Of a stretch of DNA of 32,047 nucleotides, positions 24,921 through 32,047 are shown one piece after another. A model generated the notes under the pieces. The model had not been told where the DNA came from, did no database searches, and saw nothing but the letters and a program-made list of their open reading frames with translations. The stretch covers positions 1-32,047 of the forward strand of contig MGXX01000020.1 in assembly GCA_001801515.1 (NCBI GenBank). Reading direction: 5' to 3'. A program made the translations under genes and the position numbers. Each line of letters starts with the position of its first letter. Within the stretch, counting starts at the first letter, position 1. The DNA is from Gammaproteobacteria bacterium RIFCSPHIGHO2_12_FULL_38_11. GTDB taxonomy: Bacteria; Pseudomonadota; Gammaproteobacteria; Coxiellales; Coxiellaceae.

Positions 24921-25337
24921 CTATGGCTGCACAATCGCCATTATAATTATTCCAAGTAGCAGTAATGTCGGCACTTCGTTAAACACGCGATAAAATTTTT
25001 CTGAAAAAGTATTACGGTCAAATTGAAATAATCGCAGCAAATAACCGCAATAAATATGGTAAATCCACAATAAAAAAACCAAGCTTATTTTGATGATAAA
25101 AAAAGTATGTTGCAATAACTCAGGCTTTAAAAACAATAACCACAATCCCAAAATACTGGTCACCATTCCCGCGGGTGTCATGATCATCCAAAATAACTTA
25201 TATTCCATGGTTTTAAACCTTTCCAAACCCAGCCGATCCGTACATTTCGTGTGATACACAAATAAACGCGGCAAATAAAACAGGCCTGCAAACCACGCAA
25301 CCATAAAAATAATATGGAAGGCTAAAATCCATTTCAT
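24921..25337 (-). CDS. hemJ: HemJ-type protoporphyrinogen IX oxidase
   Basis: Membrane protein that oxidises protoporphyrinogen IX to protoporphyrin IX. The 138-residue product has four hydrophobic segments and the HemJ N-terminal pattern (ILAFHIIFMVAWFAGLFYLP, with H8 and R24) and a conserved Lys/Glu-containing loop later. GAGGAT precedes the ATG. The upstream small gene's stop overlaps this start as ATGA, so hemJ depends on its translation. hemL is encoded just beyond the rubredoxin gene. Confidence 0.92.
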   Translation of the reverse strand: MKWILAFHIIFMVAWFAGLFYLPRLFVYHTKCTDRLGLERFKTMEYKLFWMIMTPAGMVTSILGLWLLFLKPELLQHTFFIIKISLVFLLWIYHIYCGYLLRLFQFDRNTFSEKFYRVFNEVPTLLLLGIIIMAIVQP

Positions 25338-25540
25338 GCTTGAAAATCCTCATATTGAACGATGTTATCAATTATATCGTGCATCCCCGCAGGATGATTA
25401 AGAAGCATAATCGCATGATACAAAATAGGAATTCCAATGAGAATACAAACCGCGCGCAGAGGATGCGCCATGATTCGGAACTTATCTGCGATCCTCAGAT
25501 AATTTATCGTTTTAATGAGTTTTAAGCTTATTTTTTTCAT
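25334..25540 (-). CDS. Small membrane protein coupled to hemJ (68 aa)
   Basis: Not a family I recognise. The product is basic at the N-terminus (MKKISLKLIKTINYLRIADK), has one membrane segment (about residues 31-47, VCILIGIPILYHAIMLL) and an acidic C-terminus. The ATGA overlap with hemJ (25334-25337) is the best evidence that it is translated. The frame stays open to 25753, but that part is antisense to erpA and its Val/Thr run comes from the microsatellite, so the ATG at 25540 is chosen. No clear ribosome binding site; TACAAT 7 bp upstream of the start could be a -10 box, which would make the mRNA almost leaderless. Confidence 0.55.
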   Translation of the reverse strand: MKKISLKLIKTINYLRIADKFRIMAHPLRAVCILIGIPILYHAIMLLNHPAGMHDIIDNIVQYEDFQA

Positions 25541-25559
25541 GGGGCAATTGTAACAAAAA

Positions 25560-25588
25560 TTGACAGGAAAATAAAAAGACTTGATAAT
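25560..25588 (+). promoter_or_regulatory. erpA promoter
   Basis: TTGACA (25560-25565), a 17-bp spacer and GATAAT (25583-25588) form a near-perfect sigma-70 promoter. Transcription would start near 25595, so the following hexamer repeat lies at the very start of the 5' untranslated region. Confidence 0.8.
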
Positions 25589-25600
25589 GCGTTCAGTCTC

Positions 25601-25634
25601 TGTGACTGTGACTGTGACTGTGACTGTGACTGTG
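25601..25634 (+). repeat. Hexanucleotide microsatellite (TGTGAC)5.7 in the erpA leader
   Basis: Five exact TGTGAC units plus TGTG run from 25601 to 25634, directly joined to the GGAG ribosome binding site of erpA. The unit length is a multiple of three and stays in frame with erpA, where it would read as Val-Thr repeats with GTG codons. Confidence 0.95.
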
Positions 25635-25640
25635 GAGCAT

Positions 25641-26042
25641 ATGCCAAAAAACTTAAAAAAATTACAAACACCCGTCGAAGCGAGCCCGCTAACCTTTACT
25701 GATGCCGCAGCGAAAAAAGTGTATTCGTTAATTATTGAAGAAAATAATTTCAAGTTAAACTTACGCGTGTTTATTACGGGCGGGGGTTGTTCTGGTTTTC
25801 AATATGGATTTACTTTCGACGAAAGCATTAACGAAGATGATTTTGTTATCGAAAAAAAAATTATCGACGAGAAAAACGAAGGGGATGCAATTACCGTTAA
25901 ACTACTCGTTGATTCCATGAGTTTTCAATATTTGAAAAATGCTGAAATTGATTATCGTGAAGATATAAACGGCGCACAATTTATTATTCGCAATCCCAAT
26001 GCAAAAACGACTTGCGGCTGCGGATCTTCATTTTCCGCGTAA
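25641..26042 (+). CDS. erpA: Iron-sulphur cluster insertion protein ErpA
   Basis: A-type carrier that delivers 4Fe-4S clusters to apo-enzymes such as IspG and IspH. The 133-residue product has the three cluster cysteines: C50 in [11 protein letters not shown] and C125/C127 in the C-terminal CGCGSSFS. Compared with E. coli ErpA (114) it has about 15 extra N-terminal residues. The ATG at 25641 follows GGAG by only 3 bases. In-frame GTG codons in the repeat could give longer versions, but the ATG at 25587 overlaps the -10 box and cannot be on the main transcript. QueE, TtcA and other Fe-S enzymes in the window are possible clients. Confidence 0.93.
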   Translation: MPKNLKKLQTPVEASPLTFTDAAAKKVYSLIIEENNFKLNLRVFITGGGCSGFQYGFTFDESINEDDFVIEKKIIDEKNEGDAITVKLLVDSMSFQYLKNAEIDYREDINGAQFIIRNPNAKTTCGCGSSFSA

Positions 26043-26049
26043 AATTTTC

Positions 26050-26808
26050 TTAAATTAAATAAACATCAAAGCGACTACTTCTTCCTTCAAAAACAATATC
26101 CGGTTTTTCATCAGACAACAGTGGCGCTAGTCGCGCACGTTTCACCACTACCCTTTTTTTAGCAATCTTTAACGCTGCCTGTAACAATTTTTCAGAATCA
26201 GCATCATCACCCACCATATCACGCAAAATGCGCATTTCTTTTTTCACCAACGCTGACTTTGTTTTTTCTGGAAACATGGGATCAATATAAATAACATCCG
26301 GTTTATTTTCATCCGCTATTTTTGAAAGATAATTCAGTGCATCAACGTGGTTTAGTTTTAATGACAATTGCTGAAACCAAACTTCTTTTTGCGCACGCAA
26401 CAACCCATCATGTAATAAAGCATAAATAATAGGCGAGCGCTCGCACATTGTTACATCACAACCCAATGTCGCCAGCACAAACGCATCACGCCCTAATCCG
26501 GCTGTGACATCTAAAACGACGGGTTTTTGTTTTGCTTTAATACCCACCGCTTTAGCAATTAACTGATTTTTTCCACCACCGTAATGTCGACGGTGATTTA
26601 ATGCACCTTGAAGAAAATCAATAAATAGCGGGGTAAATAATTTTTTTTGAATTATTTTTAATTCCAGATGTTCGCTCGTCACAATTAAGAACGCAGCATA
26701 ATCTTGCGAGCTTAATTCTGTTAAAGGTAAATTTAATTCGTTAGATAGTTGCTTAGCAGAAAATATTAAATCGGCACTAGTATAAGAAATGGCAATATTA
26801 TATGACAT
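26050..26808 (-). CDS. rsmJ: 16S rRNA (guanine1516-N2)-methyltransferase RsmJ
   Basis: SAM-dependent methyltransferase acting on G1516 of 16S rRNA. The 252-residue product (E. coli 250) has the family blocks VDFLQGALNHRRHYGGGKNQLIAKAVGIK-like (positions about 84-112 in two parts: FLQGALNHRR and GGGKNQLIAKAVG), VLDVTAGLGRDAFVLA and YIDPMFPEKTKSALVKKEMR. The ATG at 26808 gives the normal family length; the frame extends to a GTG at 26895, but that extra part is made of the repeats behind gshB and is unlikely to be translated. Confidence 0.95.
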   Translation of the reverse strand: MSYNIAISYTSADLIFSAKQLSNELNLPLTELSSQDYAAFLIVTSEHLELKIIQKKLFTPLFIDFLQGALNHRRHYGGGKNQLIAKAVGIKAKQKPVVLDVTAGLGRDAFVLATLGCDVTMCERSPIIYALLHDGLLRAQKEVWFQQLSLKLNHVDALNYLSKIADENKPDVIYIDPMFPEKTKSALVKKEMRILRDMVGDDADSEKLLQAALKIAKKRVVVKRARLAPLLSDEKPDIVFEGRSSRFDVYLI

Positions 26809-26831
26809 AAGTTCATTTTCCACTCGCTTCA

Positions 26832-26888
26832 GCTCCGGGTTCTGAGCTGATTTATGCTCCGGGTTCTGATCTATGCTCTGGGTTCTAG
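26832..26888. repeat. Three imperfect 14-bp repeats at the gshB end
   Basis: GCTCCGGGTTCTGA occurs at 26832-26845 and 26856-26869, and a variant, GCTCTGGGTTCTAG, at 26875-26888. The third overlaps the last codons and stop of gshB; the other two lie in the 62-bp gap before rsmJ. They look like tandem copies of the gshB 3' end. Confidence 0.8.
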
Positions 26889-27821
26889 GATACACTCAAT
26901 CACATCCAAAAAATCCGACGCGAGATTTAAACTAAATAGCTTATCCAATTCTCGCACACATGTAGGGCTTGTCACATTAATTTCTGTTAAATAATCCCCG
27001 ATAATATCCAAGCCTACAAATAATAACCCTTTTTCTTTTAATGTAGGGCCCACTTGTTCGCAAATCCAACGATCACGATCCGTTAATTCACGTCCTGCAT
27101 AGGTTGCACCCACTGCTAAATTACCGCGAAAATCGTCAATTGCTGGAATTCGTGCCAATGCATAGGGCACAGGCTCACCATCAATCATCAAAATTCTTTT
27201 ATCACCGTGCATAATTTCAGCAATAAATTTCTGAACCATTACCATACGTGTGTTTTTTTGTGTGACAGTTTCAATAATGACATGGTGATTGGGATCTTCA
27301 TGTGACAAGCGAAAAACAGAATGTCCACCCATGCCATCTAATGGCTTAATGACTGCATGCTTAACAGAATGCATAAAATCCACAATTAAATCAGATTGCG
27401 TTGTCACCAATGTTTTTGGACAACATTGCGGAAACCACGAAGTAAATAATTTTTCATTGACATCTCGCAAGCTTGCAGGTTTATTTAAAACAATTAATCC
27501 TTGTGATTCTGCTTGCTCTAACAGATACGTTAAATACATATAATTCATATCAACAGGTGGATCTTTTCGCATTAATAATATATCTAAATCAACCAAAGGC
27601 TGCTCTTTGATTTCCCCTAATGTAAAGGGATTATTTTCGGCATCACACACCTCAAGAAATTGCATTCGTGCCCACGCAATACCATCACGCAACCAAATAT
27701 CATCCGACATAATGACACAATTTTTCCAACCGCGTTCTTGCGAAGCTAACAACATTGCAAAACTGGTGTCTTTTTTAATGTTTATTTTTTCCAGCGGGTC
27801 AATCAAAAATCCGATATTCAT
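26871..27821 (-). CDS. gshB: Glutathione synthetase
   Basis: ATP-grasp ligase that joins gamma-glutamylcysteine and glycine. The 316-residue product (E. coli 315) starts MNIGFLIDPLEKINIKKDTS, has the ATP-grasp elements RMVMVQKFIAEI and HGDKRILMIDGEPVPYA, and ends with the LLFVGLDIIGDYLTEINVTSPTC-type metal and substrate region (VGLDIIG, EINVTSPT). The ATG at 27821 overlaps the gshA stop as ATGA; the frame extends six codons further inside gshA. Its last codons form the first copy of a small repeat. Confidence 0.96.
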   Translation of the reverse strand: MNIGFLIDPLEKINIKKDTSFAMLLASQERGWKNCVIMSDDIWLRDGIAWARMQFLEVCDAENNPFTLGEIKEQPLVDLDILLMRKDPPVDMNYMYLTYLLEQAESQGLIVLNKPASLRDVNEKLFTSWFPQCCPKTLVTTQSDLIVDFMHSVKHAVIKPLDGMGGHSVFRLSHEDPNHHVIIETVTQKNTRMVMVQKFIAEIMHGDKRILMIDGEPVPYALARIPAIDDFRGNLAVGATYAGRELTDRDRWICEQVGPTLKEKGLLFVGLDIIGDYLTEINVTSPTCVRELDKLFSLNLASDFLDVIECILEPRA

Positions 27822-29113
27822 AATAACACTCCCACGCATACTTCCCTTGCAGCAGCGACCATCGCTAACCGTCCAACCACACCATAGGCATAAAACCGGT
27901 TAACGTGGTCTGGTTTATCAATATCATTTTTTCCACATGGTGGTAGATGACAATTTTTTGCAAATGCCAATGGTTGAAAATCCATCCCTGGTGCATTTAA
28001 ATTTTCATCATTACCGCGATTTTTATGAATGCGGTAAAACCCGCCAACCACGTGTCGACCGATATGATACACAACAGGCTCTGCAACAGCATGGTCCACG
28101 CCCACTGTTTCAAAAGTATAAACACCCTCTTGCATGAGGATTTTAGTTACTGCGCTGCCCCCTTTGAGTGAGCCCATTTTCGTACGTTGCTTACGATTTA
28201 ATTGCAATAATTCATTCGAATTTTTAATCATCATGACTGCCATTCCATACGTTCCTTGATCTGCTTTAACAACAACAAAAGGTGGCTGATCAATTTTATA
28301 TTCTGCATATTTTTTTCGAATTTTATCAAATAAAATTTCGGCGCGTTTGGCCAGCCATTCATGACCAGCTTGAACTGAAAAATCCACCTCATCGCAATGA
28401 TCAAAATACGGATTAATCAACCAAGGATCTAAATCAATTGTTTTTGAAAATTCATCACACACGGTGTGATATAAACGAAAATGATCTGATTTCAGACGCG
28501 TCGACCACCCCAATGCTAATGCAGGCATCAGTAATTGTTTTATGTTTTTTAAAATATCAGGAATTCCAGCAGAAAAATCATTATTTAAAATAATACAACA
28601 CGGAAAATAATCTTTTATGCCAACGCGATTGTTTTCGCGAATTAAAGGCGCTAGTGTAATTTCTCGTCCTGATGGCAGTAATTGTTTCAAGGGTTCCATT
28701 AAATCAGGAATTAATGAAGCCATTCGAACATCAAATCCCGCGCGTTCTAAAATTTCCAAAAGCGTTGCTAGATTTTCAAAATAAAATAAATTGCGCGTAT
28801 GACTTTCAGGAATTAATAATAAACGTGTTGCACTCGGACACTTTTCGGCCATCGTTGCTTGTACTGCCTGTACACACAAGGCCATCATTTCAGGATTTAA
28901 ATTATTAAATCCGGCAGGAAATAAATTGGTATCCACAGGTGCTAATTTAAAACCAGCATTACGTAAATCAACTGAACCATAAAACACAGGTGGGGTTAAT
29001 TGCCACTGATGTCGAAACCAACTTTCAATAGCAACTTGCGCCGCTAAAAATTTTTTTTCCAGATGTTGTAATGGACCCGTTAAAGCCGTTTCCAAATGTG
29101 GCACTTGAAGCAT
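27818..29113 (-). CDS. gshA: Glutamate-cysteine ligase, ferrooxidans type
   Basis: First enzyme of glutathione synthesis. The 431-residue product belongs to the GshA group named after Acidithiobacillus ferrooxidans (TIGR02049), not to the E. coli-type ligase. Visible family features are FYGSVDLRNAGFKLAPVDTN (about 44-63), FPAGFNNL, and VVVKADQGTYGMAVMMI in the ATP-grasp-like part. AGGA lies 8 bp before the ATG. gshB follows with a 4-bp overlap, so both steps are co-translated. The leader contains a half-conserved HipB-like palindrome (29116-29135). Confidence 0.93.
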   Translation of the reverse strand: MLQVPHLETALTGPLQHLEKKFLAAQVAIESWFRHQWQLTPPVFYGSVDLRNAGFKLAPVDTNLFPAGFNNLNPEMMALCVQAVQATMAEKCPSATRLLLIPESHTRNLFYFENLATLLEILERAGFDVRMASLIPDLMEPLKQLLPSGREITLAPLIRENNRVGIKDYFPCCIILNNDFSAGIPDILKNIKQLLMPALALGWSTRLKSDHFRLYHTVCDEFSKTIDLDPWLINPYFDHCDEVDFSVQAGHEWLAKRAEILFDKIRKKYAEYKIDQPPFVVVKADQGTYGMAVMMIKNSNELLQLNRKQRTKMGSLKGGSAVTKILMQEGVYTFETVGVDHAVAEPVVYHIGRHVVGGFYRIHKNRGNDENLNAPGMDFQPLAFAKNCHLPPCGKNDIDKPDHVNRFYAYGVVGRLAMVAAAREVCVGVLL

Positions 29114-29115
29114 AT

Positions 29116-29135
29116 TTTTGTCCTGTAGGGGATAA
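29116..29135. promoter_or_regulatory. Degenerate HipB-operator-like site in the gshA leader
   Basis: Read on the plus strand the 20 bp match operator O3 at 14 positions plus one R/R position; read toward gshA the left half is the exact half-site TTATCC, but the right half (ACAAAA) has lost the GGRTAA pattern. It ends 2 bases before the gshA ATG, as O1 and O3 do before theirs. Confidence 0.25.
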
Positions 29136-29179
29136 AGTAATGCTACAATCTTATCCTAAAATAAAAGCGATAACACGCT

Positions 29180-29950
29180 ATGAAATTCAAAGGAAAATTA
29201 CTCGGCACTCTGTTTGGTCTGATGTTCGGACCCATCGGTATGGCGTTGGGATTCATTGCAGGTCATTTATACGATCTTGGCTATTTTCGCGCTATTATTC
29301 AGGCCACGCAAGGCAACATTCACACACACGCTCAACAGGTTTTTTTCGCCAGTACGTTTAAAATCATGGGTTATATTGCAAAATCAGATGGCCACGTTTC
29401 TGAAAATGAAATTCAGACTGCACGTGCTATTATGTCTAAAATGGGCCTGAATGACACCCAAAAAGAGCAAGCCATCTATTTATTTTCTCTTGGAAAAAAA
29501 GCAAATTTTAACATCAATCAAACCTTACTCGAGCTGCGTCAGGTTTGCATTATTCAGCCCGCTTTATTGCAGCTTTTTTTAGATATTCAATTGCAAATGG
29601 CTTCGGCTGAAGGTTATTTATCAGCCGCAAAAAAAGAAACACTACAGCATATTTGTGCACAACTGGGGATTCGCGGCTTTCAATTTAACGCCAATGAAAA
29701 TCAACATTATTCGCGTCAACACCATCGATCAGAAAATACCATGACTACTGCGGATGCTTATCAAATTTTAGGCGTGACAAGAAATTCAACGTCAGACGAA
29801 ATTAAAAAAGCGTATCGACGATTAATGAGCCAAAATCATCCTGATAAATTAATTTCTAAAGGGTTACCGCCAGAAATGATCAAAGTTGCCACTGAAAAAA
29901 CCCAGCGGATTAAAAAGGCATATGAAATCATTTCATCAAAAAAACATTAG
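29180..29950 (+). CDS. djlA: DjlA-type membrane-anchored J-domain co-chaperone
   Basis: Inner-membrane DnaK co-chaperone. The 256-residue product has one N-terminal membrane segment with a Gly-rich face (about residues 8-30, FGLMFGPIGMALGFIAGHL), a TerB-like helical domain (about 50-170) and a C-terminal J domain (about 190-256) with the HPD motif at 220-222 that stimulates DnaK. E. coli DjlA has 271 residues. There is no clear ribosome binding site before the ATG at 29180. It is divergent from gshA with 66 bp between starts. In pseudomonads a DnaJ-type gene lies close to amgK-murU. Confidence 0.93.
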   Translation: MKFKGKLLGTLFGLMFGPIGMALGFIAGHLYDLGYFRAIIQATQGNIHTHAQQVFFASTFKIMGYIAKSDGHVSENEIQTARAIMSKMGLNDTQKEQAIYLFSLGKKANFNINQTLLELRQVCIIQPALLQLFLDIQLQMASAEGYLSAAKKETLQHICAQLGIRGFQFNANENQHYSRQHHRSENTMTTADAYQILGVTRNSTSDEIKKAYRRLMSQNHPDKLISKGLPPEMIKVATEKTQRIKKAYEIISSKKH

Positions 29951-29974
29951 GGAACTCAATCTACTGGAGAAACC

Positions 29975-30655
29975 ATGTCAAATAAAATCATTATCGCTGC
30001 TTCAATACTATCTGCCGATTTTGCAATTTTAGGGCAGGAATCAAAAAACATCTTATCTGCGGGCGCTCATTGCCTCCATTTTGACGTAATGGATCATCAT
30101 TTTGTACCCAACCTCAGTTTTGGATCAGTGGTTTGCCAAGCACTACGCAATGCTGGCATTACAGCGGAAATTGACGTACACCTAATGGTCACCGATCCAG
30201 AATGCTATATCGAGCCTTTTGCTAGAGCAGGCGCGACACGTTTAACTTTCCACCCCGCGGCATTAAAATCACCTAACGATATTAAATTAATATGCGACAA
30301 AATTCATGATGCCTCAATGCAAGCAGGCCTTGCATTTAATCCTGATAAACCAGTGCATATCGATAAAGCACTTTTTTCTGAATTTGAATTAATTTTATTA
30401 ATGTCTGTTTTTGCAGGTTTTGGCGGTCAATCATTCATCCCCGAATCTGTTGAAAAAATTCGCGAAACAAAAAAATTAATTAATAAATATAATCCAAATA
30501 TTTTATTAGGCATTGATGGCGGAATTAAAGTAAATAATATTAAGCAAGTAATTAATGCAGGCGCCAATTTTATTGTCATGGGATCTGAATTATTTGGCAC
30601 GGATGATTATGCTTTACGTATTAAGCAATTATATGAAGAAATTAATCGCACATAA
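29975..30655 (+). CDS. rpe: Ribulose-phosphate 3-epimerase
   Basis: TIM-barrel metalloenzyme of the pentose phosphate pathway that interconverts ribulose 5-phosphate and xylulose 5-phosphate. The 226-residue product shows IAASILSADFAILGQE at the start, HFDVMDHHFVPNLSFG (catalytic Asp and metal His), IDVHLMV, and the phosphate-binding LGIDGGI and FIVMGSELF late. TGGAG precedes the ATG. It is 24 bp behind djlA on the same strand, so probably co-transcribed. Confidence 0.95.
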   Translation: MSNKIIIAASILSADFAILGQESKNILSAGAHCLHFDVMDHHFVPNLSFGSVVCQALRNAGITAEIDVHLMVTDPECYIEPFARAGATRLTFHPAALKSPNDIKLICDKIHDASMQAGLAFNPDKPVHIDKALFSEFELILLMSVFAGFGGQSFIPESVEKIRETKKLINKYNPNILLGIDGGIKVNNIKQVINAGANFIVMGSELFGTDDYALRIKQLYEEINRT

Positions 30656-30675
30656 TCTCACACAAGGACATCAAT

Positions 30676-31065
30676 ATGTCATTAACCACTCTCGGACTTC
30701 GCCACATTGCACTCAATGTATTTGATGTCGAAATCTGCGCGACATTTTATAAAACAATTTTCAATATGCAAATCGAGTGGCAACCCGATCCCGACAATGT
30801 TTACTTAAGCTCAGGCAATGATAATTTAGCATTACATCGTGTGCCTGAAATAAAACGCGTTAGGGCTTCACAACGTTTAGACCATATTGGTTTTTTTGTT
30901 CAAACACCAAAAGACGTCGACACCTGGTTTATTTTTTTAAAGGAAAACAAGGTGAAGATTGTGGCCGAACCCAAAACTCACCGAGATGGTGCGCGCAGTT
31001 TATATTGCGCAGACCCCGAAGGAAATGTAATACAGGTGATTTTTCACCCGCCAATTTCTAAATGA
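30676..31065 (+). CDS. VOC-family (glyoxalase/dioxygenase superfamily) protein
   Basis: A 129-residue single vicinal-oxygen-chelate domain with both beta-alpha-beta halves: LRHIALNVFD (first metal His), LDHIGFFVQTP (second His) and DPEGNVIQVIF (Glu ligand). This is the general fold of glyoxalase I, fosfomycin-resistance enzymes and related proteins; the substrate cannot be told. AAGGA precedes the ATG and the gene follows rpe by 20 bp, so djlA-rpe-VOC may form one transcript. Glutathione genes nearby would allow a glyoxalase-like role, but this is only a suggestion. Confidence 0.88.
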   Translation: MSLTTLGLRHIALNVFDVEICATFYKTIFNMQIEWQPDPDNVYLSSGNDNLALHRVPEIKRVRASQRLDHIGFFVQTPKDVDTWFIFLKENKVKIVAEPKTHRDGARSLYCADPEGNVIQVIFHPPISK

Positions 31066-31067
31066 TC

Positions 31068-31703
31068 CTAAATGCGATACGCCACCGTCGTCATGACTTT
31101 TGCATTCAGCTGCATTAATTTTTTAATTATTTCAGGCAATTCACACGCACCCGCATCAACCGCTGCTTTTTCATGTTGCATTTCCTCATCACGCATTTGC
31201 GACACAATTGCACGACTCTTTAAATCATTTTCAGGTAATTTCATTAAATGATTTTTTAAATGATTCGCCACTTGAATTTCCGTTTCTGAAACAAAACCCA
31301 AACTCCAGCGATCCCCCGCTAATCCGGCGATCAATCCAATTAAATAGGAATTAAAATACCAAAGTAAATTTAAATAACTTGTCTTACCATGCAATTCAAT
31401 TAAACGCTGTTTTGTCCATGCCAAATGATCTGTCTCTTCTTCACATGATTTTTCAAGCATTGAACGTGTTTTATCAGCGCTGCACGTGATTAATTGTCCA
31501 CGATACAATGCTTGCGCACACACTTCACCCGTGTGATTCACCCGCATACACCCAATACTATTTTTTTTCTCCTCGTTATTTAATTCAGGCTCGGCAAGTA
31601 TTTCTGCAGGATTTTTTCTCGCGCTCAATGCAACTGTAAAAACAGTGGTTAATGCCGCATTGGCTTGCGAAAGCAGTTTGTCGATTAAAGAATAGTGCCG
31701 CAT
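31068..31703 (-). CDS. coq7: Coq7-type demethoxyubiquinone hydroxylase
   Basis: Di-iron monooxygenase in ubiquinone synthesis (C6 hydroxylation, the role of UbiF in E. coli). The 211-residue product has the ferritin-like four-helix ligand set in the expected order: NHTGEVCAQ (Glu), EEETDHLAW (E and H), SETEIQVANH (Glu) and DEEMQHEKAA (E and H). Two hydrophobic stretches in the middle (YLIGLIAGLAG) fit membrane surface attachment. It is convergent with the VOC gene (2 bp gap). Confidence 0.94.
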   Translation of the reverse strand: MRHYSLIDKLLSQANAALTTVFTVALSARKNPAEILAEPELNNEEKKNSIGCMRVNHTGEVCAQALYRGQLITCSADKTRSMLEKSCEEETDHLAWTKQRLIELHGKTSYLNLLWYFNSYLIGLIAGLAGDRWSLGFVSETEIQVANHLKNHLMKLPENDLKSRAIVSQMRDEEMQHEKAAVDAGACELPEIIKKLMQLNAKVMTTVAYRI

Positions 31704-31774
31704 GACAAATCTCTATTGCTAATAGTGTTAACGAAAGATAACATAATCCCTATTCGCAAAAAAGGAAAATGCAG

Positions 31775-32047
31775 ATGACAACACCCGCAGAAACAGGCAA
31801 GGAATTGGCAAAACGATTAACCGCAATCCGTCTACAAAAAGCATGGACACGCGAAATGCTAGCGAAGGTTGCACATATTAACGTGCACTCTCTCAAGCGC
31901 TTTGAGCGGACAGGGCAAGTTTCATTAGAAAGATTGATTGCCATTGCGCAAGCACTCGATTCTCATTACGAAATTGAACGCTTATTTAAACCACGTCATC
32001 GAGTTGATATTGACAATTGGCAACCCGTGACACACCCATTACGTAAA
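31775..32047 (+). CDS. XRE-family helix-turn-helix regulator, HipB-like, cut by window end
   Basis: The frame is open to the last base, so the 3' end is missing; 91 codons are visible. A helix-turn-helix of the XRE type covers about residues 9-66 (LAKRLTAIRLQKAWTREMLA, then VHSLKRFERTG and SLERLIAIAQALD). The tail LFKPRHRVDIDNWQP, with more basic residues at the cut, looks like short HipB-type antitoxins that precede a hipA-like gene. AAAGGA lies 8 bp before the ATG at 31775; an in-frame ATG two codons earlier is too close to it. Whether a toxin gene follows cannot be seen here. A stand-alone XRE regulator is the alternative. Confidence 0.7.
   Translation, partial: MTTPAETGKELAKRLTAIRLQKAWTREMLAKVAHINVHSLKRFERTGQVSLERLIAIAQALDSHYEIERLFKPRHRVDIDNWQPVTHPLRK

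Noticed and set aside
25601..25634. Array of CRP half-sites (TGTGA) before erpA
   Set aside because: The TGTGA matches come from the hexamer repeat itself; the opposite half-site TCACA at the required spacing is missing.
25541..25753. N-terminal extension of the 68-aa gene with a Thr-Val run
   Set aside because: This part is antisense to erpA and its promoter; the run is only the microsatellite read backwards.
29130..29155. GGATAA and TTATCC half-sites facing outward in the gshA-djlA gap
   Set aside because: The orientation is the reverse of the operator consensus and the spacing is wrong; only the site at 29116-29135 is worth testing.

Overview
This window is a compact, AT-rich stretch of a gammaproteobacterial chromosome, read almost completely by protein-coding genes on both strands. 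The gene content (LptD with lptM-dapF, an LbtU-like outer-membrane protein, a ferrooxidans-type GshA next to GshB, HemJ, ErpA, Coq7, class II PyrC followed by RNase T, and a lysine-rich DksA) fits the Legionellales/Coxiella neighbourhood best. That placement is an inference from gene families, not from a search. No rRNA, tRNA, CRISPR array, transposase or prophage gene was seen, and no gene-free stretch exceeds about 300 bases.

Layout. 1-1168: two small orphan genes that look accessory, each closed by a near-identical terminator, with a 22-bp direct repeat upstream. 1169-7041: envelope block, lptD divergent from amgK, then murU. AmgK and MurU form a peptidoglycan-sugar recycling branch, and a complete hipBA toxin-antitoxin module sits between them. 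Three 20-bp palindromes at exact 28-bp steps fill the hipB-murU gap, and the outer two touch the hipB and murU start codons. 7021-9968: esterase, a 44-codon lptM lipoprotein gene starting with TTG, dapF, a dksA gene with a 105-residue histone-H1-like tail, and folB. 9903-15417: a 610-residue kinase-like orphan, a pteridine reductase, a MidA-family methyltransferase, a PTPS-III-like pterin enzyme, a tiny COX2-like membrane hairpin and cyoE. 15337-18824 (minus): ttcA, an Ala/Thr-rich membrane protein, queE and an LbtU-like barrel. 18921-25337: pyrC-rnt, a DUF389 membrane protein, TolC, hemL, rubredoxin and hemJ. 25334-32047: a small membrane gene coupled to hemJ, erpA behind a hexanucleotide microsatellite, rsmJ, gshB-gshA, djlA, rpe, a VOC protein, coq7 and the first part of a HipB-like regulator cut by the window end.

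Functional links. Envelope biogenesis (LptD, LptM, AmgK, MurU, DapF, TolC), pterin/folate and queuosine chemistry (FolB, FolM-like, PTPS-like, QueE), haem and iron-sulphur supply (HemL, HemJ, CyoE, ErpA, rubredoxin, LbtU-like) and glutathione synthesis recur. Genes are packed tightly: ATGA stop/start overlaps occur at lptM-dapF, COX2-like-cyoE, pyrC-rnt, small membrane gene-hemJ and gshA-gshB. Convergent pairs overlap at their 3' ends by 9 bp (amgK/hipA), 21 bp (murU/esterase), 66 bp (folB/kinase-like) and 81 bp (cyoE/ttcA).

The most notable observations are the HipB operator array that also covers the murU ribosome binding site, the H1-like tail on DksA with a possible internal start, the kinase-like orphan as an effector candidate, the PTPS-III signature next to a normal folB, and the stand-alone COX2 hairpin.
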